Positions 1 to 7,744 of a stretch of 64,000 bases of DNA are shown one piece after another; within the stretch, counting starts at the first letter, position 1; every line of letters starts with the position of its first letter. The stretch covers positions 1 to 64,000 of the forward strand of contig NZ_JBHYFV010000012.1 in assembly GCF_051859345.1 (NCBI RefSeq), given 5' to 3'. Made by a program: the position numbers and the translations under genes. This DNA comes from Marivita sp051859345. GTDB taxonomy: Bacteria > Pseudomonadota > Alphaproteobacteria > Rhodobacterales > Rhodobacteraceae. The notes under the pieces are model-generated. The model was not told the DNA's origin. It made no database searches and saw only the letters and a program-made list of their open reading frames with translations.

Positions 1-464
1 AACACGCGCTCGCCCTCGGGGCGCGAGGTCGAACGCGGATCGTGCTTGATCCGCACGTTCCACTTGCCCCAGGCGGCGGCAAACATCAGCCAGTTGGAGG
101 TCGGCGCGCGACCCACGAGGATGAACTTGTCCTCCCGCTCGCGGAAGATGATGTGGTCGCCGATGACGTGACCTGCCGGTGTGACGGGCACATAGTGCTT
201 GGCACGGTTCAGGTCGAAATTCCCGAAGGCGTTGATGCCATGATACGCCAGAAATTCCTCGGCTTGCGGGCCTTCGACGATCAGCTCGTCCATGTGGTGC
301 GACTGGTCGAACAGAACGGCGCTGTGACGCCACGCTTCCTGCTCAAGCCGCCAGTTGCGAAACTCCGGCGTCACGACCGGATAGACATACATCCCGATCT
401 GGGAATTGCGAAGCATTTCAACGGGATTTCCCCATTCCTTCATCTTGTCGGACAAGCTGGGCAT
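1..464 (-). CDS. ligM: LigM/DesA-type tetrahydrofolate-dependent aromatic O-demethylase, partial
   Basis: The first 154 codons of a GcvT-fold protein are present; the 3' part runs off the left edge of the window. The N-terminus carries the family pattern GNPVEMLRNSQIG, then FDQSHHMDEL and VGRAPTSNW, as I remember from vanillate/3-O-methylgallate O-demethylases and their DesA relatives. These move the methoxyl methyl group of vanillate, syringate or 3-O-methylgallate to tetrahydrofolate in the cytoplasm. The start is fixed by a GGAGG site 11 bases upstream. It lies 23 bases after the GntR gene on the same strand, so the two are probably co-transcribed and the regulator likely senses a methoxy-aromatic. 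Exact substrate is not readable from this fragment. Confidence 0.8.
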   Translation of the reverse strand, partial: MPSLSDKMKEWGNPVEMLRNSQIGMYVYPVVTPEFRNWRLEQEAWRHSAVLFDQSHHMDELIVEGPQAEEFLAYHGINAFGNFDLNRAKHYVPVTPAGHVIGDHIIFREREDKFILVGRAPTSNWLMFAAAWGKWNVRIKHDPRSTSRPEGERV

Positions 465-487
465 AGACGTGATTTCCTCCTGAAATC

Positions 488-1216
488 TTATTTTGCGGAT
501 AGTAAAGACAGGCCCGGAACGCGCGTGGCGACCCCCGGTCCGGCATTGGCAAGGTAATCAAGGTTGCGCCGCGCAAGGCGGGCGTGTTCGCGGGCAAGGT
601 GTTCTGCACGCGCGCCTTCGCGGGCGCGAATCGCCTCGACGATGGCGCGGTGTTGGTGCTGCGCGCGGACAAGCGACGCATTGAAATCCGGGATCAGTTC
701 CTGTTCACGCAAAAACGCACTGGGGGACGCCAGGGGCAGAAGGTTGACCCGATCCGCCTCGCGCTGCATCACCTGACTGCCCGCGAGACGCGATAGCAGG
801 TGATGAAACTGTGCATTTTCAGAGATATACGCTTCGAAATCAATGTGATCCGGATGAACAAGCGCGGCGTCGATCCGATCCAGAACGCGCTCTGCCTCGG
901 CCAGTCTGACAGGGTCCGCACCGCGTTCCGCCGCCAGTCGCGCCGCCGTGCCTTCGATCACGCCGCGCAATTCGATGGCGTCGTTGATGTCATCCAGCGT
1001 AAACCGCGCCGCGCGGCAACCGCCGGTTTCGATCCGTTCAAGCAGACCTTCGGCCACCAGCCGATCCATCGCCTGCCGCAACGGCGTGCGCGACAGGCCC
1101 AGCCGTTCAGCCAAAGCGACCTCGGGCAAACGTGTGCTGCCAGCGAATTCGCCGCTCATCACAAGCGACCGAAGCCCCAGCAACGCCTTTTCGAATTGCG
1201 TCTTGCGATCAGACAT
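488..1216 (-). CDS. GntR-family regulator, FCD (FadR/VanR-like) subfamily
   Basis: A 242-residue protein with an N-terminal winged helix (about residues 10-75, including ALAERLGLSRTPLRQAMDRL) and an all-helical C-terminal FCD effector domain with histidines suited to metal or carboxylate binding (QFHHLL). The reading frame is open further upstream, but I start at 1216 because a GGGGAGGG site sits just before that ATG and the protein then begins at the usual distance from the helix-turn-helix. It precedes the O-demethylase in one transcription unit. Two TGTATACA palindromes, one between the predicted -35 and -10, make autorepression of the gntR-ligM pair likely, relieved by an aromatic acid such as vanillate or a related compound (inference). 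Confidence 0.85.
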   Translation of the reverse strand: MSDRKTQFEKALLGLRSLVMSGEFAGSTRLPEVALAERLGLSRTPLRQAMDRLVAEGLLERIETGGCRAARFTLDDINDAIELRGVIEGTAARLAAERGADPVRLAEAERVLDRIDAALVHPDHIDFEAYISENAQFHHLLSRLAGSQVMQREADRVNLLPLASPSAFLREQELIPDFNASLVRAQHQHRAIVEAIRAREGARAEHLAREHARLARRNLDYLANAGPGVATRVPGLSLLSAK

Positions 1217-1233
1217 GCACCCTCCCCAGGCGC

Positions 1234-1255
1234 ACGCCGCTCTCCCTTGCGGCGT
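1234..1255 (-). promoter_or_regulatory. leader hairpin of the gntR-ligM transcript
   Basis: Arms ACGCCGC and GCGGCGT pair perfectly around an 8-base loop, 18 bases before the gntR start. No T-run follows, so it is not a terminator. It may stabilise the leader or affect translation. Confidence 0.4.
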
Positions 1256-1265
1256 TCTGTCCATT

Positions 1266-1294
1266 TGGATAAATTGTATACAGAAACCTGTCAA
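1266..1294 (-). promoter_or_regulatory. predicted sigma-70-type promoter of gntR-ligM
   Basis: On the minus strand a perfect TTGACA (1294-1289) is followed after 17 bases by TATCCA (1271-1266). The spacer holds one of the two TGTATACA palindromes, which fits repression by occlusion. The -10 is weak (3 of 6 consensus bases). Confidence 0.55.
1275..1282. promoter_or_regulatory. GntR operator candidate, proximal
   Basis: Perfect palindrome TGTATACA inside the promoter spacer. FCD-type GntR proteins often bind palindromes of this form. A second identical copy lies at 1337-1344. Confidence 0.65.
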
Positions 1295-1336
1295 TGGTAG
1301 ATACTTCACAGAAAATTCAATCAATTTTCAAGGTAA

Positions 1337-1344
1337 TGTATACA
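1337..1344. promoter_or_regulatory. GntR operator candidate, distal
   Basis: Second exact TGTATACA, 62 bases upstream of the first, about six helical turns away. Same-face spacing would allow a loop or cooperative binding. Confidence 0.55.
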
Positions 1345-1446
1345 CCGGGTCGATCATGGCCAATCAAAGGGCCGTCCCTGACAGCAGGGCCAAGTCCCTG
1401 CGCAAACACGCTCGATCTGCGGTGACGTTTGTCGATTGCACACCGC

Positions 1447-2196
1447 CTAAAGCCCGGTCTGCGCCGCGTCCCAGATCAGCTTGACCGCGATCACTGCCAG
1501 AAGTGACAGGATCAGACGGTCAAACGCCTGCTTCGACAGGAATCGCGCCGCCCATGACCCGATGGGGATGCCCAGAAACATCGGCACAAGCGCCAACACC
1601 GCCAGCAGCAAGCGGTCCCATGTCAGGATGCCGAGCGCGGCAAGGGCGGGCACTTGGGTGACGGACATGGCAAGAAAGAAGATCGCAATTGTCGCGATGA
1701 ACTCTTTGCGGGGCAGATTCAGCGCGTTCAGAAAGGTGATCGACACCGGCGCAGACAATCCGCCAGCGCCCTGCATCACACCTCCGACAAACCCGACATA
1801 GGGGCCCAACTGCCGCCCCCGCGCACGCGACAAGACCCAATTGGGCCGCGCCAACCGAAGACCGATATAGGCGAACACGACCCCAGCCAGAGACGCCATC
1901 AAAAGCGGCACCGGCAAAGAGGCCAGCAGAACGGACCCGACAATCGCCCCGATGGCCCCCATCAGCGCAAAGATCCACACGAACCGAAGTTCCGTCACTT
2001 CGCTCCGGAAAGCCCAGCTTTGCCAGATATTGGTGCAGAGGTTCAGCACCGAAAAGATCGCCACCGCCATCGGCACATCGAACACGATGGCCAGAACCGG
2101 CACGCCGACCACCGGCGCCCCTGCCCCAGTGGCCCCCTTGAGGAACCCGCCAAGCGCGATTCCGACAAAGGCCAGAGCGAGTGATGCGGGGTCCAT
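1447..2196 (-). CDS. TauE/SafE-family membrane transporter (sulfite exporter-like)
   Basis: A 249-residue hydrophobic protein with about eight membrane segments and the two glycine-rich repeats of the family (GGFLKGATGAGAPVVG near the N-terminus and GGVMQGAGGLSAPV in the middle). TauE/SafE proteins export sulfite, sulfoacetate or other organic anions through the inner membrane. The start overlaps the stop of the ThDP enzyme gene by one base (TGATG), so the two are translationally coupled and probably serve the same pathway. The exported or imported anion is unknown; a carboxylate is as likely here as a sulfonate. Confidence 0.82.
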   Translation of the reverse strand: MDPASLALAFVGIALGGFLKGATGAGAPVVGVPVLAIVFDVPMAVAIFSVLNLCTNIWQSWAFRSEVTELRFVWIFALMGAIGAIVGSVLLASLPVPLLMASLAGVVFAYIGLRLARPNWVLSRARGRQLGPYVGFVGGVMQGAGGLSAPVSITFLNALNLPRKEFIATIAIFFLAMSVTQVPALAALGILTWDRLLLAVLALVPMFLGIPIGSWAARFLSKQAFDRLILSLLAVIAVKLIWDAAQTGL

Positions 2197-3890
2197 CAGT
2201 GTTCGTCCGTTGCGGCGACAGACAGATCAAGCAGCACTTGCCGCCGTTCGGTGCGGATCACTTCGACCGCGCGGCGCAGCGCGTCGGGCAAGTCTGCACC
2301 GCAGTCGATGCGTTCGGCGTGAGCGCGGCTCGCCTTGGCGATCTGGGTGAAATCCGGCAACGGCTCGAGCGAGGTCAGCGGGATACGGTTCTGCCGCACC
2401 GCCGCGCCGTCCGGGTAGCCCTTGACCACCGACCGGCGCACCGCGTTCCACATCGCGTTGTTCTTGATGATGGTAAGGATCGGCAACTCCAAGGCTTCGG
2501 CGATCTGGTGACAGGCGACCGGATTGGCAAACATGTACGACCCGTCCCCCACGCAGGCAATCACCAGCCGGTCCCGGTGTGCCAGTTGCGCGCCAAGGGC
2601 GGCGGGCATGGCCCAGCCCAGACCACCCGCATGCACGTTGGAAAACACGCGGTTCGCCCCCTTGATGTGCATGTGCGGCAAAAGCAGCCCCAATTCGGAA
2701 AACGCCACTGCGGTGTCATCCATGATGTCCGAAATGCAGGCGCTCATCCAGTCTGCCGACATCGGGCCATCACCACCCGCGTCCGGTTTCGCCATGGCGC
2801 TGCGACCTGATGCGACCTTGGCGTGAACGCTCTGCCGCCGCGTTTCGGCAGCTGCGTCAGGCTTGTGGGACAACAGCGCCTCGAGCGCCATCACCGGATC
2901 GGCGGTGATCGCCAGATCGTTCTTGTACCCACGCACCGGCATGCGGCGGAACAGAGGGTCCGGGCCGATATGCACCACGCGGGTGCCGTCCTGCGGCGCG
3001 TTCACTGCTTCGATCCAGGGCACGGCAGAATCCAGCACGATCACCAGATCGGCGTCCGAGGTCGCGAGTTTGGGGTTGTAGCCCAACAGCGCCGGATCAT
3101 CCGACGCCAGCACATTGCGGATGCTGAACGGTTCGGACACCGCAAGGCCATACACCTCGGCGCAGCGCGACAGGGCTGCCGAAACCCGCCCCTGCGGATC
3201 GCCACGCTGGCACAGCACGACGGGCATCCTCGCCTCTGCGATCCACCCCGCAAGCTGGGCAATGGCCTCGGGATCAGGTGCGACCGGGCGCGCGCTGGCG
3301 GGTACGGGCGCAGGCGCAAACCCGTCCGGCAACGCCTCGGTCAAGGGTTCCTTGGGCAGGCTCATGTAGACCGGCCCCTCTGGCGCGCTGACCATCAGGG
3401 ACGCCGCGCGCTTGGTCACGCTGTCGGCCTGTTCGGGATAGCGCAGTTCATAATCGAACTTGATCACATCGCGCACGAGGCTGGTCTGGTCGTACATTTC
3501 CTGACCGTACTGGATCGGCGTCATCCGTCCGCCCTTGCGACCTGATTCCGTCAGCGGCGTGCGCCCCGACAGTACGAAGACCGGAATATTGTCGGACGCG
3601 GCGTTGATCACACCCATCACGGCATTGGCCAGACCGACATTCACATGCACCATCACGGCTTGCGGACGTCCGGTGACAAGCCAATAACCATGCGCCATCG
3701 CCATGCCTGCGGTTTCATGCGGGACTGTCAAAGGTGTTGGCGCATCACTTTCAGAAAGTCGCGCAAGCCCTTCTATAATTGGTGGAAAATCGGTTCCCGC
3801 ATTGGCAAACAGATAGTCGATTCCGCAGTCCTTGAGCGCCGCCAATAGCGCCTCGCCTCCGGTCTTGGGCCGGGTCGCGTCATGTAACAT
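2196..3890 (-). CDS. thiamine-diphosphate-dependent enzyme (acetolactate synthase / benzoylformate decarboxylase superfamily)
   Basis: A 564-residue ThDP enzyme with the three usual domains. The N-terminal pyrimidine-binding domain has the activating glutamate in VPHETAGMAMAHGY. The middle TPP-enzyme-M domain spans roughly 205-335. The C-terminal pyrophosphate domain has the GDG...NN metal motif (VGDGSYMF then TIIKNN). It is close in length to acetolactate synthase, benzoylformate decarboxylase and oxalyl-CoA decarboxylase. Which 2-oxo acid it cleaves cannot be read off. In the company of an aldehyde dehydrogenase and a ring hydroxylase, a benzoylformate-type decarboxylation to an aldehyde is a reasonable guess. 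It starts behind a GGGAGG site and is divergent from the TAXI-TRAP operon. Confidence 0.8.
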   Translation of the reverse strand: MLHDATRPKTGGEALLAALKDCGIDYLFANAGTDFPPIIEGLARLSESDAPTPLTVPHETAGMAMAHGYWLVTGRPQAVMVHVNVGLANAVMGVINAASDNIPVFVLSGRTPLTESGRKGGRMTPIQYGQEMYDQTSLVRDVIKFDYELRYPEQADSVTKRAASLMVSAPEGPVYMSLPKEPLTEALPDGFAPAPVPASARPVAPDPEAIAQLAGWIAEARMPVVLCQRGDPQGRVSAALSRCAEVYGLAVSEPFSIRNVLASDDPALLGYNPKLATSDADLVIVLDSAVPWIEAVNAPQDGTRVVHIGPDPLFRRMPVRGYKNDLAITADPVMALEALLSHKPDAAAETRRQSVHAKVASGRSAMAKPDAGGDGPMSADWMSACISDIMDDTAVAFSELGLLLPHMHIKGANRVFSNVHAGGLGWAMPAALGAQLAHRDRLVIACVGDGSYMFANPVACHQIAEALELPILTIIKNNAMWNAVRRSVVKGYPDGAAVRQNRIPLTSLEPLPDFTQIAKASRAHAERIDCGADLPDALRRAVEVIRTERRQVLLDLSVAATDEH

Positions 3891-3948
3891 ACATCCTCCC
3901 TGAATCTCTGGCTTGATATTCCGCTGCCACTTTGTAAAGTCAACTTAT

Positions 3949-3963
3949 TCTCAATAATTGGGA
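3949..3963. promoter_or_regulatory. imperfect palindrome in the divergent promoter region
   Basis: TCTCAAT-A-ATTGGGA pairs at 6 of 7 positions. It lies between the divergent ThDP-enzyme and TRAP operons, 39 bases before the TRAP start, and is a candidate site for the IclR regulator encoded at 6943. Confidence 0.4.
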
Positions 3964-4001
3964 TTCTAACCCAAACGAGAACCATATTTGGGAGGACAAC
4001 C

Positions 4002-4952
4002 ATGAAGACGCTATTCACCGCGGCTGCGGTATTTCTGAGCGCGACAATCGGCACGACCGCATCGGCACAGAATGTCGGCATCGCCACATCGAACCCTGGA
4101 TCGCTGTTCCACAATATCGGCACCGCCGTGGCCAACGCCGCGAACGAAGCCGGGCTGAACACCACGATCCAACCCGCGACCAGCCCCAACCAGTTCATTC
4201 CGTTCGTCGATCAGGGCGGCATCGAATTCGGCGTCGCGAACCTGCAAGAGGTGGCTTATGCCGTCACCGGAGACGCCTGGTGGGAGGGCCGCACCAACCC
4301 GAACCTGCGCATTGTCGCGCATCTGATGCCACTGGTCGAGGCGATCTTTGTCCGGGCCGACAGCGACATCATGAAGGTGTCCGACCTCACAGGCCAGCCG
4401 ATGACCGATGGCTACACTGCGCAAAACACCATTCTGCCGCAGCTATCGGCCTTTTATGCCACCGCAGGCATGACGCGCGACGATGTCGAAAAGGTCTCGG
4501 TCGCCAGTGTTGTCGCCGGGGCCGATGCCTTCATGGCGGGTGACACGGTCGGGTTCATCTTTGCCCATGGCGCCGGCAAGGTCCGCGAGGCGGATGCCGC
4601 CGTGGGTGGTCTGCGCGCGCTGGGGGTCGAGGATGACAGCGACGCATCCCTTGCCGCTGCTCGCGAACATTGGCCAACCGCGTTCTTCACCACCCTGCCC
4701 ACGGGGTCCATGCCCGGAGTGCTTGAGGACACGGTCTACATCGCCTTCCCGCAGGTGGTCTTTACCCATGCAGACGCGCCCGAAGAAGCGGTCTATGCAA
4801 TGACCAAGGCGATCTACGAGAACACCCAGGTGATGATCGACACCTTCCCGCCGTTCCGCGCCTTTGATCCCCAGGAAATGAAGGGCGATCCCGGCACAGC
4901 GGAATACCACCCCGGCGCGCTGCGCTTTTTCGAGGAAGTGGGCCTGAATTAA
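4002..4952 (+). CDS. TAXI-family TRAP transporter solute-binding protein
   Basis: A 316-residue periplasmic binding protein with a signal peptide (residues 1-22, cut after ASA). The mature start, VGIATSNPGSLFHNIGTAVA, is the TAXI-type pattern in which a glycine/serine loop begins the first ligand contact. The rest shows the usual two-lobe sequence (DLTGQPMTDGYTAQNTILPQL; HPGALRFFEEVGLN at the end). TAXI proteins present carboxylates such as 2-oxo acids, glutamate or aromatic acids to a fused TRAP membrane subunit. It begins behind a GGGAGG site and leads an operon of permease, IclR regulator, aldehyde dehydrogenase, FAD hydroxylase and SDR. Confidence 0.9.
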   Translation: MKTLFTAAAVFLSATIGTTASAQNVGIATSNPGSLFHNIGTAVANAANEAGLNTTIQPATSPNQFIPFVDQGGIEFGVANLQEVAYAVTGDAWWEGRTNPNLRIVAHLMPLVEAIFVRADSDIMKVSDLTGQPMTDGYTAQNTILPQLSAFYATAGMTRDDVEKVSVASVVAGADAFMAGDTVGFIFAHGAGKVREADAAVGGLRALGVEDDSDASLAAAREHWPTAFFTTLPTGSMPGVLEDTVYIAFPQVVFTHADAPEEAVYAMTKAIYENTQVMIDTFPPFRAFDPQEMKGDPGTAEYHPGALRFFEEVGLN

Positions 4953-4959
4953 GCCCAGG

Positions 4960-4982
4960 CACGCGCTCTTCAGGGGCGCGTG
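4960..4982 (+). promoter_or_regulatory. intercistronic hairpin after the TAXI binding-protein gene
   Basis: Arms CACGCGC and GCGCGTG pair perfectly around a 9-base loop, 8 bases after the stop of the binding-protein gene. There is no T-run. Such hairpins usually protect the upstream message and raise binding-protein yield over the permease. Confidence 0.5.
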
Positions 4983-5017
4983 TTCCACCTGCCTGACCTC
5001 GAACGTTCCAGGATATC

Positions 5018-6946
5018 ATGACAGCCATGCCTGCCCTGCCCGCGCGCCTTGCGATACCTTTGGCCGATCTTTTTGCGGCCTGCCTTGTCCTGCTGGCAGT
5101 GGGCTGGGCGCTGTCGGTGCAGCGGAAGCTGGGGTTGGATTTGTATCCGCAGCAATTCTTTGCGGGTGTGCTGTTCTTTGCCCTGCCGCTGGCCTTTCTC
5201 ACCCTGCCCGCCACGCGCGGAACCGACCGGATCGGCGTACCGATCTACGATCTGATCCTCGCGGGCCTGTCGATGGGGGCGCTTGGCTATGTTGCGGTCA
5301 AATATCCAGACCTCGTGCTGATGATCTTTGCCCGCCCACCCGAGCTCTGGATTCCCAGCCTTGTGATCATCGTGCTGCTGCTGGAGTCGCTGCGCCGCGC
5401 CACCGGCTGGGCGCTGGTCATCATCATCTCGGCGTTCCTGCTCTATGCGCTGTTCGGAGACCTGATCCCCGGCCGATTGCAGGGCAGACCGCAGAACTGG
5501 CAGCTCTTGTCCGGTTATCTGGCGGTGGATTCAAACGGTGTACTGGGCCTGCCGATGTCGGTTGCCGCAACTGTGGTGATCGCGTTCATTCTGTTCGGCG
5601 TGCTTTTGGGCATCACCGGCGGGTCGCAGTTCTTCACCGATGCGGCGATGATCGGCATGGGTCGGTTTCGCGGCGGGTCGATGAAGATCTCGGTGTTGGC
5701 CTCGGGTCTGTTCGGGTCGATCTCGGGCTCTGCGGTGGCCAACGTGGTGGGCACGGGCGTCGTCACCATCCCGATGATCAAACGCGATGGCTACCCCGCC
5801 CACAAGGCGGGCGCGATCGAAGCGGTGGCCTCCACCGGAGGGCAGCTCATGCCGCCGGTAATGGGCGCATCGGCCTTCCTGATGGCCGAGTTTCTGGCCA
5901 TCCCCTACAGCCAGATCGTCATGGCGGCGTTGCTGCCTGCGGTCCTGTATTACGTTGCTCTGTTCATCCAGGCCGATCTTGAAGCGGCCAAGATGGGCAT
6001 TCAACGCGTGCCGGAATCCGAGATCCCCGCACGGCGCACCGTTCTGGTCGGGCTGCATTTCGCCACCGCCTTTGCCGTGCTGATCTACCTGCTGTTCTGG
6101 ATGCGCTACCAACCGGAACGCGCGGCACTCTGGTCGGCGCTGGCGCTGTGTACGACCGCACTTATCTTCGGCTATCGCGGCGCACGTCCAACACTCCGCG
6201 CCCTGTTCGGCAGCTTTGCCCGTACCGGGCACGGGGTTGTCGAGATCCTTCTCATTTCGGCGGCGTCCGGCATGGTGATCGGTGTGCTCAACATTACCGG
6301 TCTCAGTTTCAACCTGACCTATGCGCTGGTGCAGGTGGGCGGCGGCAGCGCCATCACACTGCTGGCGTTGTCCGCCGTGGTCTGCATCATCCTGGGCATG
6401 GGCCTGCCCACTTTGGGTGTCTATGTGCTTCTCGCTGCTCTCGTGGCGCCGGCGCTGATCGAAGTGGGGATCGAACCCATCGCGGCACATCTTTATGTGC
6501 TGTATTTCGGCATGATGTCGATGATCACACCCCCCATCGCCATGGCCGCCTTTGCCGCCGCCGCCATCGCCAAGGCGCCCGCCATGGCAACTGGCTGGGC
6601 CGCGATGCGGTTCGGGTGGGCGGCTTATGTGATCCCGGTGCTGTTCGTGTTCAGCCCGTCGCTGATCCTGATCGGAGAAACCGGAGAGATTGTCTTTGCC
6701 GTGATCACCGCAAGCCTTGGCGTGTGGCTCGTGTCCGCCGGTCTGGCCGGGTATTTCTCGGATCGCCTGTCGCCGGTCAAACGGCTGTTGTTCATAACAA
6801 CGGGCCTGATGGCGCTGGTGCCCGCCGGAGCTTTCGAGGGCGCGATCCTCACCGATGCAGCGGGCGTTGTGCTGGGTCTGGCGCTGATCGGAAGCGAGTT
6901 GTTCCGCCGCCGCAGCGCACCCTTGGCACAGGAGGAGGCGCAATGA
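5018..6946 (+). CDS. TRAP transporter permease, fused small and large subunits (TAXI type)
   Basis: A 642-residue inner-membrane protein in which a four-helix DctQ-like part (about residues 1-130) is joined to a DctM-like part, the form normally found with TAXI binding proteins. DctM signatures include FGSISGSAVANVVGTG, GGQLMPPVMGASAF and ITPPIAMAAF. It drives sodium-dependent uptake of the solute held by the product of the preceding gene. Its stop overlaps the IclR start (ATGA). Length is as expected for the fused class. Confidence 0.92.
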   Translation: MTAMPALPARLAIPLADLFAACLVLLAVGWALSVQRKLGLDLYPQQFFAGVLFFALPLAFLTLPATRGTDRIGVPIYDLILAGLSMGALGYVAVKYPDLVLMIFARPPELWIPSLVIIVLLLESLRRATGWALVIIISAFLLYALFGDLIPGRLQGRPQNWQLLSGYLAVDSNGVLGLPMSVAATVVIAFILFGVLLGITGGSQFFTDAAMIGMGRFRGGSMKISVLASGLFGSISGSAVANVVGTGVVTIPMIKRDGYPAHKAGAIEAVASTGGQLMPPVMGASAFLMAEFLAIPYSQIVMAALLPAVLYYVALFIQADLEAAKMGIQRVPESEIPARRTVLVGLHFATAFAVLIYLLFWMRYQPERAALWSALALCTTALIFGYRGARPTLRALFGSFARTGHGVVEILLISAASGMVIGVLNITGLSFNLTYALVQVGGGSAITLLALSAVVCIILGMGLPTLGVYVLLAALVAPALIEVGIEPIAAHLYVLYFGMMSMITPPIAMAAFAAAAIAKAPAMATGWAAMRFGWAAYVIPVLFVFSPSLILIGETGEIVFAVITASLGVWLVSAGLAGYFSDRLSPVKRLLFITTGLMALVPAGAFEGAILTDAAGVVLGLALIGSELFRRRSAPLAQEEAQ

Positions 6947-7716
6947 GGTCGGTCTCGGGTTCTGGCGAACGGCTTCTGGCGGTCCTCGGCCTGTTTTCCG
7001 AGGAAACCCCGGAATGGACACCCGAAGAGATGATGCAGGCGCTCGGGTTTTCGCGCCCGACGCTCTATCGCTATCTCAAGACGCTCAAGGATGCGGGCTA
7101 TCTCGTGTCGTTGCCGCAGGCGGGCTACACGCTTGGCCCTCGCGTGACCGAGCTCGATTTCATCATGCGCCGCTCCGATCCATTGATCACGGCGTCCGAC
7201 CCCCACCTAAAGGCACTTGCCCGCGATTTTATCGGCTCGGCCTTCGTCCTGCGTTTTTACGGACAGAAGATGCTTTGCGTGGCGTCCGAAGTGTCGGCCC
7301 CCGAACCGCGTTCGTCCTACCCGCGCGGACGCCCCATGCCGATCGGCAAGGGCGCGGTCAGCCGGGCCATTGTCGCCTTCCTGCCCCCGAAAGAACGGTC
7401 CGCGTTGGTCAGCGACTACCTTGACGCCTTCGTTACCTCGGGCATCGGATCGACCAAGGACGCGGTGCTGACCGAGCTGAAACGTATCCGCCGCGACCGT
7501 GTCGCCATGGCGCGGGGCGAGGTCACGCCGGGGCTGGTCGGTGTTGCCGCGCCGATCCTTGCGGGTGACGGAACCCCGGTCGGCGCGCTCTGCCTGTCGA
7601 CCGAAGAATCCACCCTGACCCGCACTCAACTGGATGCCTTGCGCGACAGCATCCGCGACCGTGCCGAGGCGATCTCGGACGCGCTGAGCCGGACCGCTGC
7701 GCTGGCCAGTGCATGA
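6943..7716 (+). CDS. IclR-family transcriptional regulator
   Basis: A 257-residue regulator with an N-terminal winged helix (residues about 5-70; ALGFSRPTLYRYLKTLKDAGYL is the recognition region) and a C-terminal GAF-like effector domain ending in GVAAPILAGDGTPVGALCLS. The start overlaps the TRAP permease stop by four bases (ATGA), so it is made with the transporter. It most likely controls its own operon and the divergent ThDP-enzyme genes from the region around 3949. The effector is presumably the imported acid or an early product. Confidence 0.88.
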   Translation: MRSVSGSGERLLAVLGLFSEETPEWTPEEMMQALGFSRPTLYRYLKTLKDAGYLVSLPQAGYTLGPRVTELDFIMRRSDPLITASDPHLKALARDFIGSAFVLRFYGQKMLCVASEVSAPEPRSSYPRGRPMPIGKGAVSRAIVAFLPPKERSALVSDYLDAFVTSGIGSTKDAVLTELKRIRRDRVAMARGEVTPGLVGVAAPILAGDGTPVGALCLSTEESTLTRTQLDALRDSIRDRAEAISDALSRTAALASA

Positions 7717-7744
7717 CCCTTAACCGATCCGAAAGAGAGACCCC

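Noticed and set aside
5531..7021. Long open frame of 496 codons on the minus strand inside the TRAP permease and IclR genes
   Set aside because: It lies opposite well-recognised genes, is rich in histidine, arginine and glutamine in the way of antisense frames of GC-rich DNA, and shows no domain.
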